Shown one piece after another: positions 25,298 to 35,544 of a DNA stretch of 64,000 nucleotides (positions within the stretch are counted from its first letter, which is position 1; every line of letters starts with the position of its first letter). The stretch is taken from contig NZ_QZMN01000007.1 of the NCBI RefSeq assembly GCF_003702705.1, positions 124,001 through 188,000 on the forward strand, given 5' to 3'. The DNA is from Ornithinimicrobium cerasi (lineage in GTDB: Bacteria > Actinomycetota > Actinomycetes > Actinomycetales > Dermatophilaceae). A model generated the notes under the pieces. It worked only from the letters and a program-made list of their open reading frames with translations. It searched no databases and had not been told where the DNA came from. The translations under genes were made by a program, and so were the position numbers.

Positions 25298-27048
25298 GGG
25301 AGCTCCTCCCGGGTGGCGAGGGCCAGGACCACCGGTGGGACCTGGTCGTCGGGGATCGGCTCCCCGCTGACCGGGTCGGCGAGCGGGGGCGCCTCGGCGA
25401 TGACGTAGGCCAGCGAGCGGGGCAGCACGAGCCGGAACCGGGCGCCCTCGCCGGGGCGGCCGCTGACCTGGAGCCACCCCCCGTGCACCCGGGCGTCCTC
25501 GAGGGCGATGGCCAGACCCAGGCCCGTGCCCCCGGTGCGGCGCTGGCGCGAGGGGTCGGCGCGCCAGAACCGGTCGAACACCCGCGCCTGCTGCTCCTCG
25601 TCCAGCCCCATCCCCCGGTCGCGGACCGACACGGCCACCACCTGGTCGGTAGCGGCCACGGTGACGGTGATCGGCCGGCCCTCCCCGTGCTCGACGGCGT
25701 TGGCCAGCAGGTTGCGCAGCACGCGCGAGACCCGCCTCCCGTCCACCAGCGTGGGTAGCGGCCGTCCGTCCGCGGGGAGCCGCACCTCGAGCGGTGAGCC
25801 CGCCTCCGAGGCCAGCGTGCGCACCCCGTCCACCGCGTCCTGGACGAGGGTGACGAGGTCCTCGGGGTGCCGCTCCACGGTCACCGCCCCGGAGTCGAAG
25901 CGGCTGATCTCCAGCAGCTCGGTGAGCAGACCCTCGAACCGGTCCAGCTCCTGCTGCAGCAGCTCCGCCGAGCGGGCCACGGGCTCCGCGAAGTCCTCCC
26001 GTGAGGCGTGCAGGACCTCACCGGCCATCCGGATGGTGGTCAGGGGCGTGCGCAGCTCGTGGGACACGTCCGAGACGAAGCGCTGCTGGAGCTGGGACAG
26101 GGAGCGCAGCTCGCGGATCTGCAGCTGGATGGAGTCCGCCATGGTGTTGAAGGAGGTGGCCAGCTGCGCGAGCTCGTCGGTGCCCTCCACGGCCAGACGC
26201 TCGTCCAGGTGGCCGGCGGCCAGCTGCTGGGACACGGCCGCGGCGCGCTCCACCGGCCGGGTGACCATCCGCGTCGCGAGCCAGCCGAGCCCGCCGACCA
26301 GCAGGACGAGGCCGGTCCCGGCGGCCACGAACAGCTGCCGCACGAGGTCGAGGGTCTCCTCCTCCCGGACCATCGGGTAGACGAGGACCAGGTCGTAGGC
26401 CCCCGCCCGGAGCAGGCTCATCCGCGAACCGACGACGACCGAGGTGATGGCGTCCTCGCGGTCGACGAGGGTCACCGGCACGACCACGACCTGCTGGTTC
26501 TCGGGGTCGGTCTCGATCGCCTCCTGCAGGCCGACGGGGAGGTCGTCCGCGCTGACCCCGACCGCGATGGTCTGGACGATGGCTCCGCGCTCGTTGTCGA
26601 GGGCGGGCAGGAGCAGCACCTGACGCCCCAGCTCGGCGCTGGTGCCGGCCATCGACAGCACCTGGTCGTTGGCGGCGGCGTTGAGGGCGGAGTCGTCGCG
26701 GCGGTCCGTGGAGTCGATGGCCTCCTGCGCGAGCGCGACCTGCTGGGCGGCGTCGCGCTGGGCGCTGTCGACGGCCTGCGCCACGAGGCCGTTGGCGATC
26801 TGCTGGTAGAGGAGGGAGCCCAGCAGCGCGCCCATGGCCATCCCGAGGAGCACGGTGGTGGTCACCACCCGGGTGCGCAGCGAGCTGTGCCACCAGCGTC
26901 CGACGGCGCTGCGGCCCGACCGGACCGGGTGCGCACGGGTGGCGGCCGGACGGACCCTGGCGATGTCGGGAGGCCCGACGCTCGCCGTTCCCTGGGGAGG
27001 CGCGACGGGCCTCCCGTCAGGGATGACCGGCCCGGTAACCGACGCCAC
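25294..27048 (-). CDS. mtrB: Sensor histidine kinase MtrB
   Basis: This 584-residue membrane kinase phosphorylates MtrA. It has TM1 (VVTTTVLLGMAMGALLGSLL, about 62-81), a large extracellular sensor, TM2 (TGLVLLVGGLGWLA, near 250), HAMP, and HisKA with SHELRTPL (His near 330). The ATPase domain shows NLLANAVEHGEG, RDRGMGLD and GTGLGLA. The GTG at 27048 overlaps the end of mtrA by 32 bp in another frame. No later ATG or GTG gives a full first helix, so this start is retained. The arrangement mtrA-mtrB-lpqB matches mycobacteria and streptomycetes. Confidence 0.95.
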   Translation of the reverse strand: MASVTGPVIPDGRPVAPPQGTASVGPPDIARVRPAATRAHPVRSGRSAVGRWWHSSLRTRVVTTTVLLGMAMGALLGSLLYQQIANGLVAQAVDSAQRDAAQQVALAQEAIDSTDRRDDSALNAAANDQVLSMAGTSAELGRQVLLLPALDNERGAIVQTIAVGVSADDLPVGLQEAIETDPENQQVVVVPVTLVDREDAITSVVVGSRMSLLRAGAYDLVLVYPMVREEETLDLVRQLFVAAGTGLVLLVGGLGWLATRMVTRPVERAAAVSQQLAAGHLDERLAVEGTDELAQLATSFNTMADSIQLQIRELRSLSQLQQRFVSDVSHELRTPLTTIRMAGEVLHASREDFAEPVARSAELLQQELDRFEGLLTELLEISRFDSGAVTVERHPEDLVTLVQDAVDGVRTLASEAGSPLEVRLPADGRPLPTLVDGRRVSRVLRNLLANAVEHGEGRPITVTVAATDQVVAVSVRDRGMGLDEEQQARVFDRFWRADPSRQRRTGGTGLGLAIALEDARVHGGWLQVSGRPGEGARFRLVLPRSLAYVIAEAPPLADPVSGEPIPDDQVPPVVLALATREELP

Positions 27049-27694
27049 GCACCGTCACCACGATCTGGGGATTCTCGGGGTCCTTCTCGATCTTGGACCG
27101 CAGCCGCTGCACGTGGACGTTCACCAGCCGGGTGTCGCCGGCGTGGCGGTAGCCCCAGACCTGCTCGAGCAGCGACTCGCGGTCGAAGACCTGGCTGGGC
27201 TTGCTCGCCAGCGCGACGAGGAGGTCGAACTCCAGGGGGGTGAGCGAGATGGGCTCGCCGCCCCGTGTCACCTCGTGGCCGGCGACGTCGATGAGCACGT
27301 CCCCGACCTGGAGGCGGCCGTCGTCGGTGGCGTCCACGCGGCGCAGGCGCGCCCGGACCCGCGCGAGCAGCTCCTGCGGCTTGAACGGCTTGACCACGTA
27401 GTCGTCGGCCCCCGCCTCGAGCCCGGCCACCACGTCCTTGGTGTCGGTGCGGGCCGTGAGCATGACGATCGGCACCCCCGACTCCTGGCGCAGCTGGCGG
27501 CACACCTCGACGCCGTCGAGGGTGGGCAGCATGACGTCCAGCAGCACGAGGTCGGGGCGCAGCTCGCGGAACAGCGGGATGGCCCGGCCACCGTCGGCGC
27601 AGGTGGCCACGGAGTAGCCCTCCTTGCGCAGCACGATGCCGAGCATCTCGGCGAGCGCCTGGTCGTCGTCGACGACGAAGATGCTGGCGGTCAC
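27017..27694 (-). CDS. mtrA: Response regulator MtrA
   Basis: This 225-residue OmpR/PhoB regulator controls cell-wall hydrolases, dnaA and, in streptomycetes, development. The receiver domain has acidic pocket VVDDDQ and phospho-acceptor LVLLDVMLP (Asp near 53), and Lys in VKPFKPQEL. The winged HTH (about 130-225) has TPLEFDLLVALASKP and VRGVGYRAG. The GTG is preceded by AAGGGAG. It follows ahcY after 22 nt, so co-transcription with mtr-ahcY is likely. Confidence 0.96.
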   Translation of the reverse strand: MTASIFVVDDDQALAEMLGIVLRKEGYSVATCADGGRAIPLFRELRPDLVLLDVMLPTLDGVEVCRQLRQESGVPIVMLTARTDTKDVVAGLEAGADDYVVKPFKPQELLARVRARLRRVDATDDGRLQVGDVLIDVAGHEVTRGGEPISLTPLEFDLLVALASKPSQVFDRESLLEQVWGYRHAGDTRLVNVHVQRLRSKIEKDPENPQIVVTVRGVGYRAGHP

Positions 27695-27716
27695 GGCGAC
27701 AGCTCCCTTCTGGTGC

Positions 27717-29204
<1,488 letters not shown>

Positions 29205-29205
29205 G

Positions 29206-30717
29206 CTACGTCGCCGACCCGACAGTCTCCGGCTGCTGCTCGTCCTCGCCCGAGGGGTCGTAGCCGGCGGTGACGTCCTCGTAGGGGGCGACGTCCAGGC
29301 CCAGCAACGCGTTCTCGAGCACCTCGGAGAGCGCCGGGTGGATCCAGTACTGGCCCCGCGCCAGCTCGTGCGCCGTGGGTGGGCCGGCAGGACCAGCCAG
29401 GCTGAGGGCCTGGATCACCGGCTGGATGAGGCTGGAGGAGTGGGGACCGATGGCGTGCGCCCCCAGGACCTGCCCGGTGCGCCGGTCGCCGACCACCTTG
29501 AAGAGGCTGGTCGTGTCCTCCATCGCCCAGCCGTAGGCCACGTCGCCGTAGCGCTGGGTCTTGACGGTCACGTCATACCCCTCGTCCCTCGCCTGCTGCT
29601 CGGTGAGCCCGACCGTGGCGACCTGCGGGTCGCTGAAGACGGCCGCCGGCACGTGGCGGTGGTCGAAGGACATCAGCGAGCCGGGGTGGAGGAGGTTGTG
29701 CGCGACGACCCGCGCCTCGTGGTTGGCGACGTGCTTGAGCTGGTGGGGGGAGCTGACGTCCCCGAGCGCCCAGACGCCCGCGGCGCTGGTGCGCCCGTGC
29801 TCGTCGACCTCGACGCGACCGTCCTCGCGCACCCGCACGCCGCCCACGTCCAGGCCCAGGTCGTCGCTGTTGGGCCTGCGGCCCGTCGCGACGAGCAGGA
29901 GCTCGCCGGTCACCGAGGTGCCGTCGGCGAGGTCCAGCCGCACCCCGTCCCCGCCACCGCGCACCGCCACCGGCTCGGCGTCGGTGTGGACGTCCCACTT
30001 CTCGCGTGCGAGGTCGGTGAAGGCCTGCGACAGCTCGGCGTCCAGGACGCGCAGCAGCCGCTCGGTGCGGGTGACGACGGTGACGCGCACCCCGAGGGCG
30101 GAGAAGACGTGGGCGAACTCCGCAGCGACGACCCCGCCGCCGACGACGACGATGCTGGCGGGGAGCTCGTCGATGCGCATCACGGTGTCGGACGTGTGGA
30201 AGGGCACGCCGGAGCGCGCGACCACGTCCGGGACGCGCGGCCGGGCGCCGGTCGCGATGACGACCTGGTCCCCGGAGACACGCTGCCGGCTGCCGACCTC
30301 GTGGCGGCCGCCGGGGAGGGTGATCTCCACCTCCAGCTCGCGCTCGCCGACGAAACGGCCGTGGCCCAGGTAGGCCTCGGTGTGGTCGGCGTCGCGGCGG
30401 TAGTCGCGGCCTCCCTCGCTGATGGGGTCGATGCGCCCGAAGATGCGGTCGCGGATGTCGCGCCAGCGCACCCCCTCCAGGGTCGCGTCGATCCCGAACC
30501 TCCCGGCGTCGCGCACGGTGTGGGCGACCTCGGCGGCGTAGACGAACATCTTCGTCGGGATGCAACCCACGTTGAGGCAGGTGCCGCCGAAGGCGTGCTC
30601 GCTGCCGCTGCCCCGGTCGATCACGGCGGTGCGGCGCGACTCCAGGTCAGGCGTCACGAGTGCGTTGCCCGAGCCGCTGCCGATGATGACCAGGTCGTAG
30701 TGGGTGGTGTCGCTCAC
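29206..30717 (-). CDS. mtr: Mycothione reductase
   Basis: This 503-residue flavoprotein disulfide reductase regenerates mycothiol from mycothione with NADPH. The FAD-binding VIIGSGSGN, the redox-active [15 protein letters not shown] (two Cys), the NAD(P) motif [19 protein letters not shown], and the C-terminal dimer interface with [13 protein letters not shown] are present. The first dinucleotide motif (GSGSGN in place of GGGPGG) is characteristic of mycothione reductases. The GTG start has TAGCCT 6 nt upstream and no Shine-Dalgarno. It heads the mtr-ahcY-mtrA-mtrB-lpqB run. Confidence 0.93.
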   Translation of the reverse strand: MSDTTHYDLVIIGSGSGNALVTPDLESRRTAVIDRGSGSEHAFGGTCLNVGCIPTKMFVYAAEVAHTVRDAGRFGIDATLEGVRWRDIRDRIFGRIDPISEGGRDYRRDADHTEAYLGHGRFVGERELEVEITLPGGRHEVGSRQRVSGDQVVIATGARPRVPDVVARSGVPFHTSDTVMRIDELPASIVVVGGGVVAAEFAHVFSALGVRVTVVTRTERLLRVLDAELSQAFTDLAREKWDVHTDAEPVAVRGGGDGVRLDLADGTSVTGELLLVATGRRPNSDDLGLDVGGVRVREDGRVEVDEHGRTSAAGVWALGDVSSPHQLKHVANHEARVVAHNLLHPGSLMSFDHRHVPAAVFSDPQVATVGLTEQQARDEGYDVTVKTQRYGDVAYGWAMEDTTSLFKVVGDRRTGQVLGAHAIGPHSSSLIQPVIQALSLAGPAGPPTAHELARGQYWIHPALSEVLENALLGLDVAPYEDVTAGYDPSGEDEQQPETVGSAT

Positions 30718-30723
30718 CCGTCG

Positions 30724-30729
30724 AGGCTA
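30724..30729 (-). promoter_or_regulatory. Leaderless -10 box of mtr
   Basis: TAGCCT on the minus strand, 6 nt before the mtr GTG. It is the likely main promoter for mtr-ahcY-mtrA-mtrB-lpqB. Confidence 0.5.
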
Positions 30730-30764
30730 ACCCGCGCCCCGGCCGCGACCCGCCTCACCGTCCC

Positions 30765-31832
30765 TCACCACGCGCTGCGGGTCGGTGTCGTCCGCTCCCG
30801 CGCCCCGGCGGGCATGGTCATCTCCAGGTGCACGCCCAGGAGCCGCACCGGCCGGCCGGCCTCCACCCGGTCCAGGAGGTCATGGGCGACCTGGTGCACC
30901 GTCGCGGGGTCGTGGGTCACGGGGATCTTCCGGCCGTAGGTCTTCGTCAGGAAGGGTCGGTAGCGGACCTTGAGGATGACCCGCACGACCGGTCGCCCCT
31001 CCCTCGTGACGTCCTCGAGCACCGCCGCCGTGAGTCTGCGGACCGCGTCCTCGACCCGCGCCCGGTCGGTCAGGTCCTCCTGGAAGGTCTCCTCGCGGCT
31101 GTGCCCGCGCGCCACCCAGGGGGTGTCCGTCACCTCGGCGGTGCCCTCGCCGCGCCCGAGCTGGCCGTACCAGGGGCCCATCCGGGGGCCGAACTCGGCC
31201 ACGAGCACCTCCGGGTCGGCCCGGGCCAGCTCGGCGACCGTGCGTATGCCGTGCCCGTCCAGCCGCGCTGACACCCGCGGCCCCACCCCCCACAGGTCGC
31301 GGGTGGGGCGCTCCCCCATCACCTCCAGCCAGGTGTCCCGGGTGAGCCGGAACACGCCCCGCGGCTTGCCGAACCCGGTCGCCACCTTGGCGCGGACCGT
31401 GGTGTCGCCGATGCCCACGGTGCAGTGCAGCCGGGTCGCTGCCAGCACCGTCTCCTGGATGTGCCGGGCCAGCGCCTCGGGGTCCGCCGTCCGGGCCCCG
31501 ACGAAGGCCTCGTCCCAGCCCAGCTCCTGCACCGTCACGTCGGGGACCGAGCGCAGCGCGTTCATCACGACCTCCGACGCCGCCTCGTAGGCGGCGCGGT
31601 CGTGCGGGAGGAACACCGCCTCCGGCGCCTTGCGGAAGGCGGTGCGCAACGGCATACCGGAGCCGACGCCCAGGGCTCTCGCCTCGTAGGAGGCGGTGGC
31701 CACCACGCCCCGCTCTGTCGGGTCGCCCCGGCCGCCGACGACGACCTGGCGGCCGGCGAGCTCGGGGCGCCGCAGCACCTCGACCGCCGCGATGAACTGG
31801 TCGAGGTCCACGTGGAGCACCCATGCCCGCAC
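30765..31832 (-). CDS. dinB: Y-family DNA polymerase IV
   Basis: This 355-residue polymerase performs translesion synthesis. The catalytic motifs are HVDLDQFIAAVE (first Asp), SYEARALGVGSGMPLRTAF and ELGWDEAFVG (Asp-Glu pair). The helix-hairpin-helix WGVGPRVSARLDGHGIRTV and a little-finger domain follow. The C-terminus ends without an obvious beta-clamp-binding QxxLF motif. GTG at 31832 is chosen for a GGAGG 8 nt upstream and because further in-frame upstream sequence overlaps kynU. It is 34 nt downstream of kynU on the same strand. A GGTATGCCG word encodes its Gly-Met-Pro. Confidence 0.9.
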   Translation of the reverse strand: MRAWVLHVDLDQFIAAVEVLRRPELAGRQVVVGGRGDPTERGVVATASYEARALGVGSGMPLRTAFRKAPEAVFLPHDRAAYEAASEVVMNALRSVPDVTVQELGWDEAFVGARTADPEALARHIQETVLAATRLHCTVGIGDTTVRAKVATGFGKPRGVFRLTRDTWLEVMGERPTRDLWGVGPRVSARLDGHGIRTVAELARADPEVLVAEFGPRMGPWYGQLGRGEGTAEVTDTPWVARGHSREETFQEDLTDRARVEDAVRRLTAAVLEDVTREGRPVVRVILKVRYRPFLTKTYGRKIPVTHDPATVHQVAHDLLDRVEAGRPVRLLGVHLEMTMPAGARERTTPTRSAW

Positions 31833-31866
31833 CTCCGCCACCTCCACAGTGTGGCCGACCCTGCCC

Positions 31867-33126
31867 TCAGCCGGCGCGCTCGAGCTCCTCCCGGACGGCG
31901 GCGAGCCCGTCCCACACCTCGGTGAACGTCGTCGAGAGCGGGGCGGGCCCGAGGCGGAGCCCGTCGGGGGACCGGAAGTCCGGGATCGTGCCGCGCTGCC
32001 ACAGCCTCGGGTTGACCTGCTCGAAGCGCTCGTGCCGCAGGGTGAGGTGGCCCCCGCGCCGGTCGTGGTCACGCGGGCTCGCCACGCTCACCCCGAGCTC
32101 GGCGGGCCAGGACTCCACGACCTGCCAGGCCCAGTCGGTGAGCCGCAACGACTTGGCCCGCACCGCCTCGATGCCGGCCTCCTCCAGCATCTCCAGCGCC
32201 AGCCGCAGCGGGACCATCCCCAGCACCGGCGGGGTGCCGCTGACCAGCGACCGCACCCCGGCCTCGGGCACGTACCCCGGCTCCATGAGGAAGGGGTCGC
32301 GGCGTCCCATCCACCCCTGCACCGGCTGGCGCAGGGTGGGCAGGTCGTGCAGGCGGGCCGTGAGGTAGGCGTGGGCCGGGGCGCCCGGGCCGCCGTTGAG
32401 GTACTTGTAGTCGCACCCGACGGCGGCGTCCCAGCCCCAGTCGTCGGCCCGCACCGGCACCGACCCGGCGGAGTGGCAGGTGTCCCAGAGGACGAGGGCG
32501 CCCGCCTCGTGGACCTGGCGGGTGATCTCCTCGGTGTCGGCGACCCAGCCGGAGCGGTAGGCGACGTGCGAGAGGAGCACGACCGCCGTGCGCTCCCCCA
32601 GCGCCGGAGCCACCAGCTCGGGCGTCACCCCGGCGGCGGGGTCGACGTCGAGCCAGCGCAACGTCATACCCCGCTCGGCGGCGACACCCTCGGCGACGTA
32701 ACGGTCCGTCGGGAAGTTGTCGGTGTCCAGCACGATCTCGGTGCGGGCGGGGTCCAGCGCGAGCTGGTGGTCCGCCAGCGCGCGCAGCACCTTGTAGAGG
32801 AGCACGGTCGTGGAGTCGGCGATCACGGTCTGCCCGGGGGCGGCGCCGAGGGCGACCCGCCCGAGCAGGTCGCCGACCTCCTCCGGCCACCGCATCCACG
32901 ACTCGTCCCACGAGCGGATCAGCCCCGTGCCCCAGGGCCCCCGCACGAACTGCGCCATCGCCTCCGCCGTGCCGGCGACCGGCCGGCCCAGCGAGTTGCC
33001 GTCCAGGTAGGCGACGACCCCCTCGGCGGGCTCGAACCGCGACGCGAGGTGGCCCAGCGGGTCGGCCGCGTCGAGCGCGAGCGCGTCGGCCCGGGTGGGC
33101 GGGTCGAGCGGTCGGACGTCAGTCAT
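31867..33126 (-). CDS. kynU: Kynureninase
   Basis: This 419-residue PLP enzyme cleaves kynurenine to anthranilate and alanine. The PLP Lys is in CDYKYLNGGPGAPA (about residue 240). AYLDGNSLGRP near the N-terminus, LLSHVAYRSG and WDTCHSAGSVPV (PLP-binding Asp) also fit. The ATG overlaps the kynA stop by 4 bp (ATGA). No kynurenine formamidase (kynB) gene is seen next to the pair. The anthranilate made could feed tryptophan synthesis or be degraded elsewhere. Confidence 0.95.
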   Translation of the reverse strand: MTDVRPLDPPTRADALALDAADPLGHLASRFEPAEGVVAYLDGNSLGRPVAGTAEAMAQFVRGPWGTGLIRSWDESWMRWPEEVGDLLGRVALGAAPGQTVIADSTTVLLYKVLRALADHQLALDPARTEIVLDTDNFPTDRYVAEGVAAERGMTLRWLDVDPAAGVTPELVAPALGERTAVVLLSHVAYRSGWVADTEEITRQVHEAGALVLWDTCHSAGSVPVRADDWGWDAAVGCDYKYLNGGPGAPAHAYLTARLHDLPTLRQPVQGWMGRRDPFLMEPGYVPEAGVRSLVSGTPPVLGMVPLRLALEMLEEAGIEAVRAKSLRLTDWAWQVVESWPAELGVSVASPRDHDRRGGHLTLRHERFEQVNPRLWQRGTIPDFRSPDGLRLGPAPLSTTFTEVWDGLAAVREELERAG

Positions 33127-34028
33127 GCGCCGTGTCCTCCGTGGTAGCCGTCGGGGGTGACGTCCTGGATGCGCGAGCGGACGTCGAAGAGCTCGGGGAA
33201 GAAGGTCAGGTCCAGCGCCCGCCGCAGGAACGGGACCCCCGAGCTGCCCCCCGTGCCCTTCTTGGACCCGATGATGCGCTCCACGGTCCGCAGGTGCCGG
33301 AAGCGCCAGACCTGGAAGTTGTCCTCGAGGTCCACGAGGTCCTCGGCGACGTGGTACTCGACCCAGTGGTGGGCCGGGTCGGCGTAGACGGCGGCGAGGA
33401 CGTCGACGACACCCTCGCTGGCCTCGTAGGGCTGCGTGACGTCGCGCTCCAGCACCTCCACCGGGACCGGGTGGCCGCGGCGGGCGAGGAACCGCAGCAC
33501 CTCGTCGTAGAGGCTCGGCTCGTGCAGCAGCCGGTCCAGCTGGGCGTGGACCGGCGGGTCGTGCTCGAAGAGTCGGAGCATGTCGGCGTGCTTGTTGCCG
33601 AGGGAGAACTCGACCGCCCGGTACTGCCAGGACTGGAAGCCGGACCCGGTGGCCAGGAAGGAGCGGAACTGCGCGTACTCGCTCGGGGTCAGGGTCGCCA
33701 GCACCGACCACTGCTGCGTCAGCGTGTGCTGGATGTGCTTGACCCTGGCCAGGCGCTTCAGCGCCGGCTGCACGTCGTCGCCCGCCAGCAGGGAGCGCGC
33801 CGAGGTCAGCTCGTGGAGCATCAGCTTGAGCCAGAGCTCGGAGGTCTGGTGCTGGATGATGAAGAGCAGCTCGTCGTGCCGGGGCGGGACCGCCTGCGGG
33901 TGCTGCGCCCCGAGCACCGTGTGCAGGTCGAGGTAGTCGCCGTAGGACAGGTTGCGGCCGAGGTCGCGCTCGATCCCGTCCTCCAGCGCGCGCACCGAAC
34001 GGGAGGGGCGGTCGACGTCGTCGCGCAC
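33123..34028 (-). CDS. kynA: Tryptophan 2,3-dioxygenase
   Basis: This 301-residue heme enzyme opens the indole ring of tryptophan to N-formylkynurenine. The family marks are LSYGDYLDLHTVLGAQHP (distal His), DELLFIIQHQTSELWLKLML, and the C-terminal GTGGSSGVPFLRRAL. The GTG start lies 7 nt after the stop of the SIS-domain gene, and its own stop is embedded in the kynU start. It thus appears to be the fourth member of a manB-Trm112-SIS-kynA-kynU transcription unit. Confidence 0.95.
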   Translation of the reverse strand: MRDDVDRPSRSVRALEDGIERDLGRNLSYGDYLDLHTVLGAQHPQAVPPRHDELLFIIQHQTSELWLKLMLHELTSARSLLAGDDVQPALKRLARVKHIQHTLTQQWSVLATLTPSEYAQFRSFLATGSGFQSWQYRAVEFSLGNKHADMLRLFEHDPPVHAQLDRLLHEPSLYDEVLRFLARRGHPVPVEVLERDVTQPYEASEGVVDVLAAVYADPAHHWVEYHVAEDLVDLEDNFQVWRFRHLRTVERIIGSKKGTGGSSGVPFLRRALDLTFFPELFDVRSRIQDVTPDGYHGGHGA

Positions 34029-34035
34029 GGCGTGC

Positions 34036-35328
34036 CTACCGGGTCCGGTCGCGCAGGTCGGCGACGTGCGGGCTGACGGAGGGGTCCAGGCCCAGCCCGA
34101 TCGCGAGGTAGGTGGCGGTGAAGTCCACCACCGCCACGTGGTCGGCCAGCCGGACCACGGGGTCGCCCTCCCCGGCGCGGACCTCCATCACCCGCACCCC
34201 GGCCTCCCGCGCCGTCGTCAGCACCGCCTCCGTGAGGGACTCCGCCTGGACCGACTCGGGGGTGGCCGGCGCCGCCGGGGCGTCGCGCAGCATGAGCAGC
34301 CCGAGCGCCGGCGGGGCCGGACCGTCGAGGTAGGGGTCGGCGAAGACGTCCCGGCCGCGGCCGCCCTCCGGCCCGTTGGCCCGCTCCATCAGCTCGCCGT
34401 CGGGCTCGTCGAAGTGGTGCGGCTCCCAGCTGCTGGTGTCGATGTCTCCCAGCCGGATGCGGGACTCGTCGTAGGTGCCGTGCCGCCGGCCGCCGATGGT
34501 CGTGTAGGGCCCGTCGAAGCAGGCCACGATGCCGCTGGCGGCGTCCGGCAGCTCGCCGAACGGGGCCGGGATGCGCGCCGTCCGCGCCAGCATGGCGCTG
34601 GCCCGGGCGGCCGCCACCCCGCCGAGGGGGCCGTCGCCGAGGACCACCGGGACGGTCTCGGCGAGCTGCACGGCCAGGATCTTCGCCGGGTTGACGAACG
34701 CCTCGGAGGAGGGGCGCAGGTCCTCGGCCCGCTCGTCGAGCCGGTCGGCCACCTGCTCGAGCACCGACTGCGGGGCGTCGAGCAGACCCAGCCGGTCCGC
34801 CCCGACGAGCACCGGGGTGAGCAGGGTCCACAGCGCGGTGCGCGAGCTCGCCCGCGCCGTCTGCCCGGTGCCGACGTGGATGCCCCGAGCGCGACGGCAT
34901 ACCTCGGCCAGCGGGGAGTCGTCCGCCCCGACCGTGAGCAGCCGGGCGCCGCGACGGGCGGCCTCGGCGGCGACGGCGAGGGGCCCCGGCGCCCGGCCGG
35001 ACAGCGAGACCGCGACCACGAGGTCCAGCGGACCGACCCAGCCGGGCAGCGGCAGGTTGCGCCGGGCCTGGACCGGGACGGGCGACCCCGGCTCGGCGAG
35101 CAGCTCCAGCACGTCGGCGACGATCGAGGAGCCACCGGTGGCGGCGACGAGGACGGACCGGGGTCGTTCCTGGTCGGTCAGCCGGTCGATCCCTGCCTCG
35201 TACCCGAGGGTCAGACCCTCCCGGACCTGCGCGCCCGCGGAGGCGAGCGCGCGCAGCGTGCCGCGCGAGTCCTTGCGGGTCAGCTCCTCCGGGTCGTCCA
35301 GGAGCGCCTCGTCGATGTAGGGGGCCAC
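34036..35328 (-). CDS. SIS-domain sugar-phosphate isomerase-like protein
   Basis: This 430-residue protein resembles M. tuberculosis Rv3256c and bacterial phosphoglucose/phosphomannose isomerase-like proteins. The first SIS half has VLVAATGGSSIVADVLELLA and DLVVAVSLSGRAPGPLAVAA (sugar-phosphate-binding Ser). The second half contains GDGPLGGVAAARASAMLART and ends DPSVSPHVADLRDRTR. It sits 6 nt downstream of the Trm112-like gene and is downstream of manB as in mycobacteria, which suggests a role in mannose-6-phosphate or GDP-mannose supply. Catalytic activity is unproven for this group. Confidence 0.85.
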   Translation of the reverse strand: MAPYIDEALLDDPEELTRKDSRGTLRALASAGAQVREGLTLGYEAGIDRLTDQERPRSVLVAATGGSSIVADVLELLAEPGSPVPVQARRNLPLPGWVGPLDLVVAVSLSGRAPGPLAVAAEAARRGARLLTVGADDSPLAEVCRRARGIHVGTGQTARASSRTALWTLLTPVLVGADRLGLLDAPQSVLEQVADRLDERAEDLRPSSEAFVNPAKILAVQLAETVPVVLGDGPLGGVAAARASAMLARTARIPAPFGELPDAASGIVACFDGPYTTIGGRRHGTYDESRIRLGDIDTSSWEPHHFDEPDGELMERANGPEGGRGRDVFADPYLDGPAPPALGLLMLRDAPAAPATPESVQAESLTEAVLTTAREAGVRVMEVRAGEGDPVVRLADHVAVVDFTATYLAIGLGLDPSVSPHVADLRDRTR

Positions 35329-35334
35329 GACGTC

Positions 35335-35544
35335 TCAGACCTGGACGGCGACGGCGTCGTCGACGAGGAGCACCGGTATGCCGTCGGCCACCGGGTAGCG
35401 CAGGCGCCGGCCGGGGGCGCCGCAGTCGGACGCGCACTGGAGCGCCGGGCGCCCCTCGTCGTCGACGACGTCGACCAGCTCGTGCAGCCCGACCGGGCAG
35501 CGCAGGATCTCGCGGACCCAGGGCTCGAACTCGGGACGTGTCAT
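35335..35544 (-). CDS. Trm112-like small protein
   Basis: This is a 69-residue protein of the Trm112/YcaR family: LRCPVGLHELVDVVDDEG, then LQCASDCG, and RYPVADGIPVLLVDDA. Only CPVG is present where many homologues have CPxC, so the zinc site looks incomplete. The ATG overlaps the manB stop by 4 bp. Eukaryotic Trm112 activates methyltransferases; the bacterial role is unclear. A GGTATGCCG word forces a rare ATA Ile codon in its conserved GIP. Confidence 0.85.
   Translation of the reverse strand: MTRPEFEPWVREILRCPVGLHELVDVVDDEGRPALQCASDCGAPGRRLRYPVADGIPVLLVDDAVAVQV

Noticed and set aside
27017-27048. Frameshift joining mtrA and mtrB
   Set aside because: Both genes are full length in their own frames; a 32-bp overlap is acceptable for a coupled pair.
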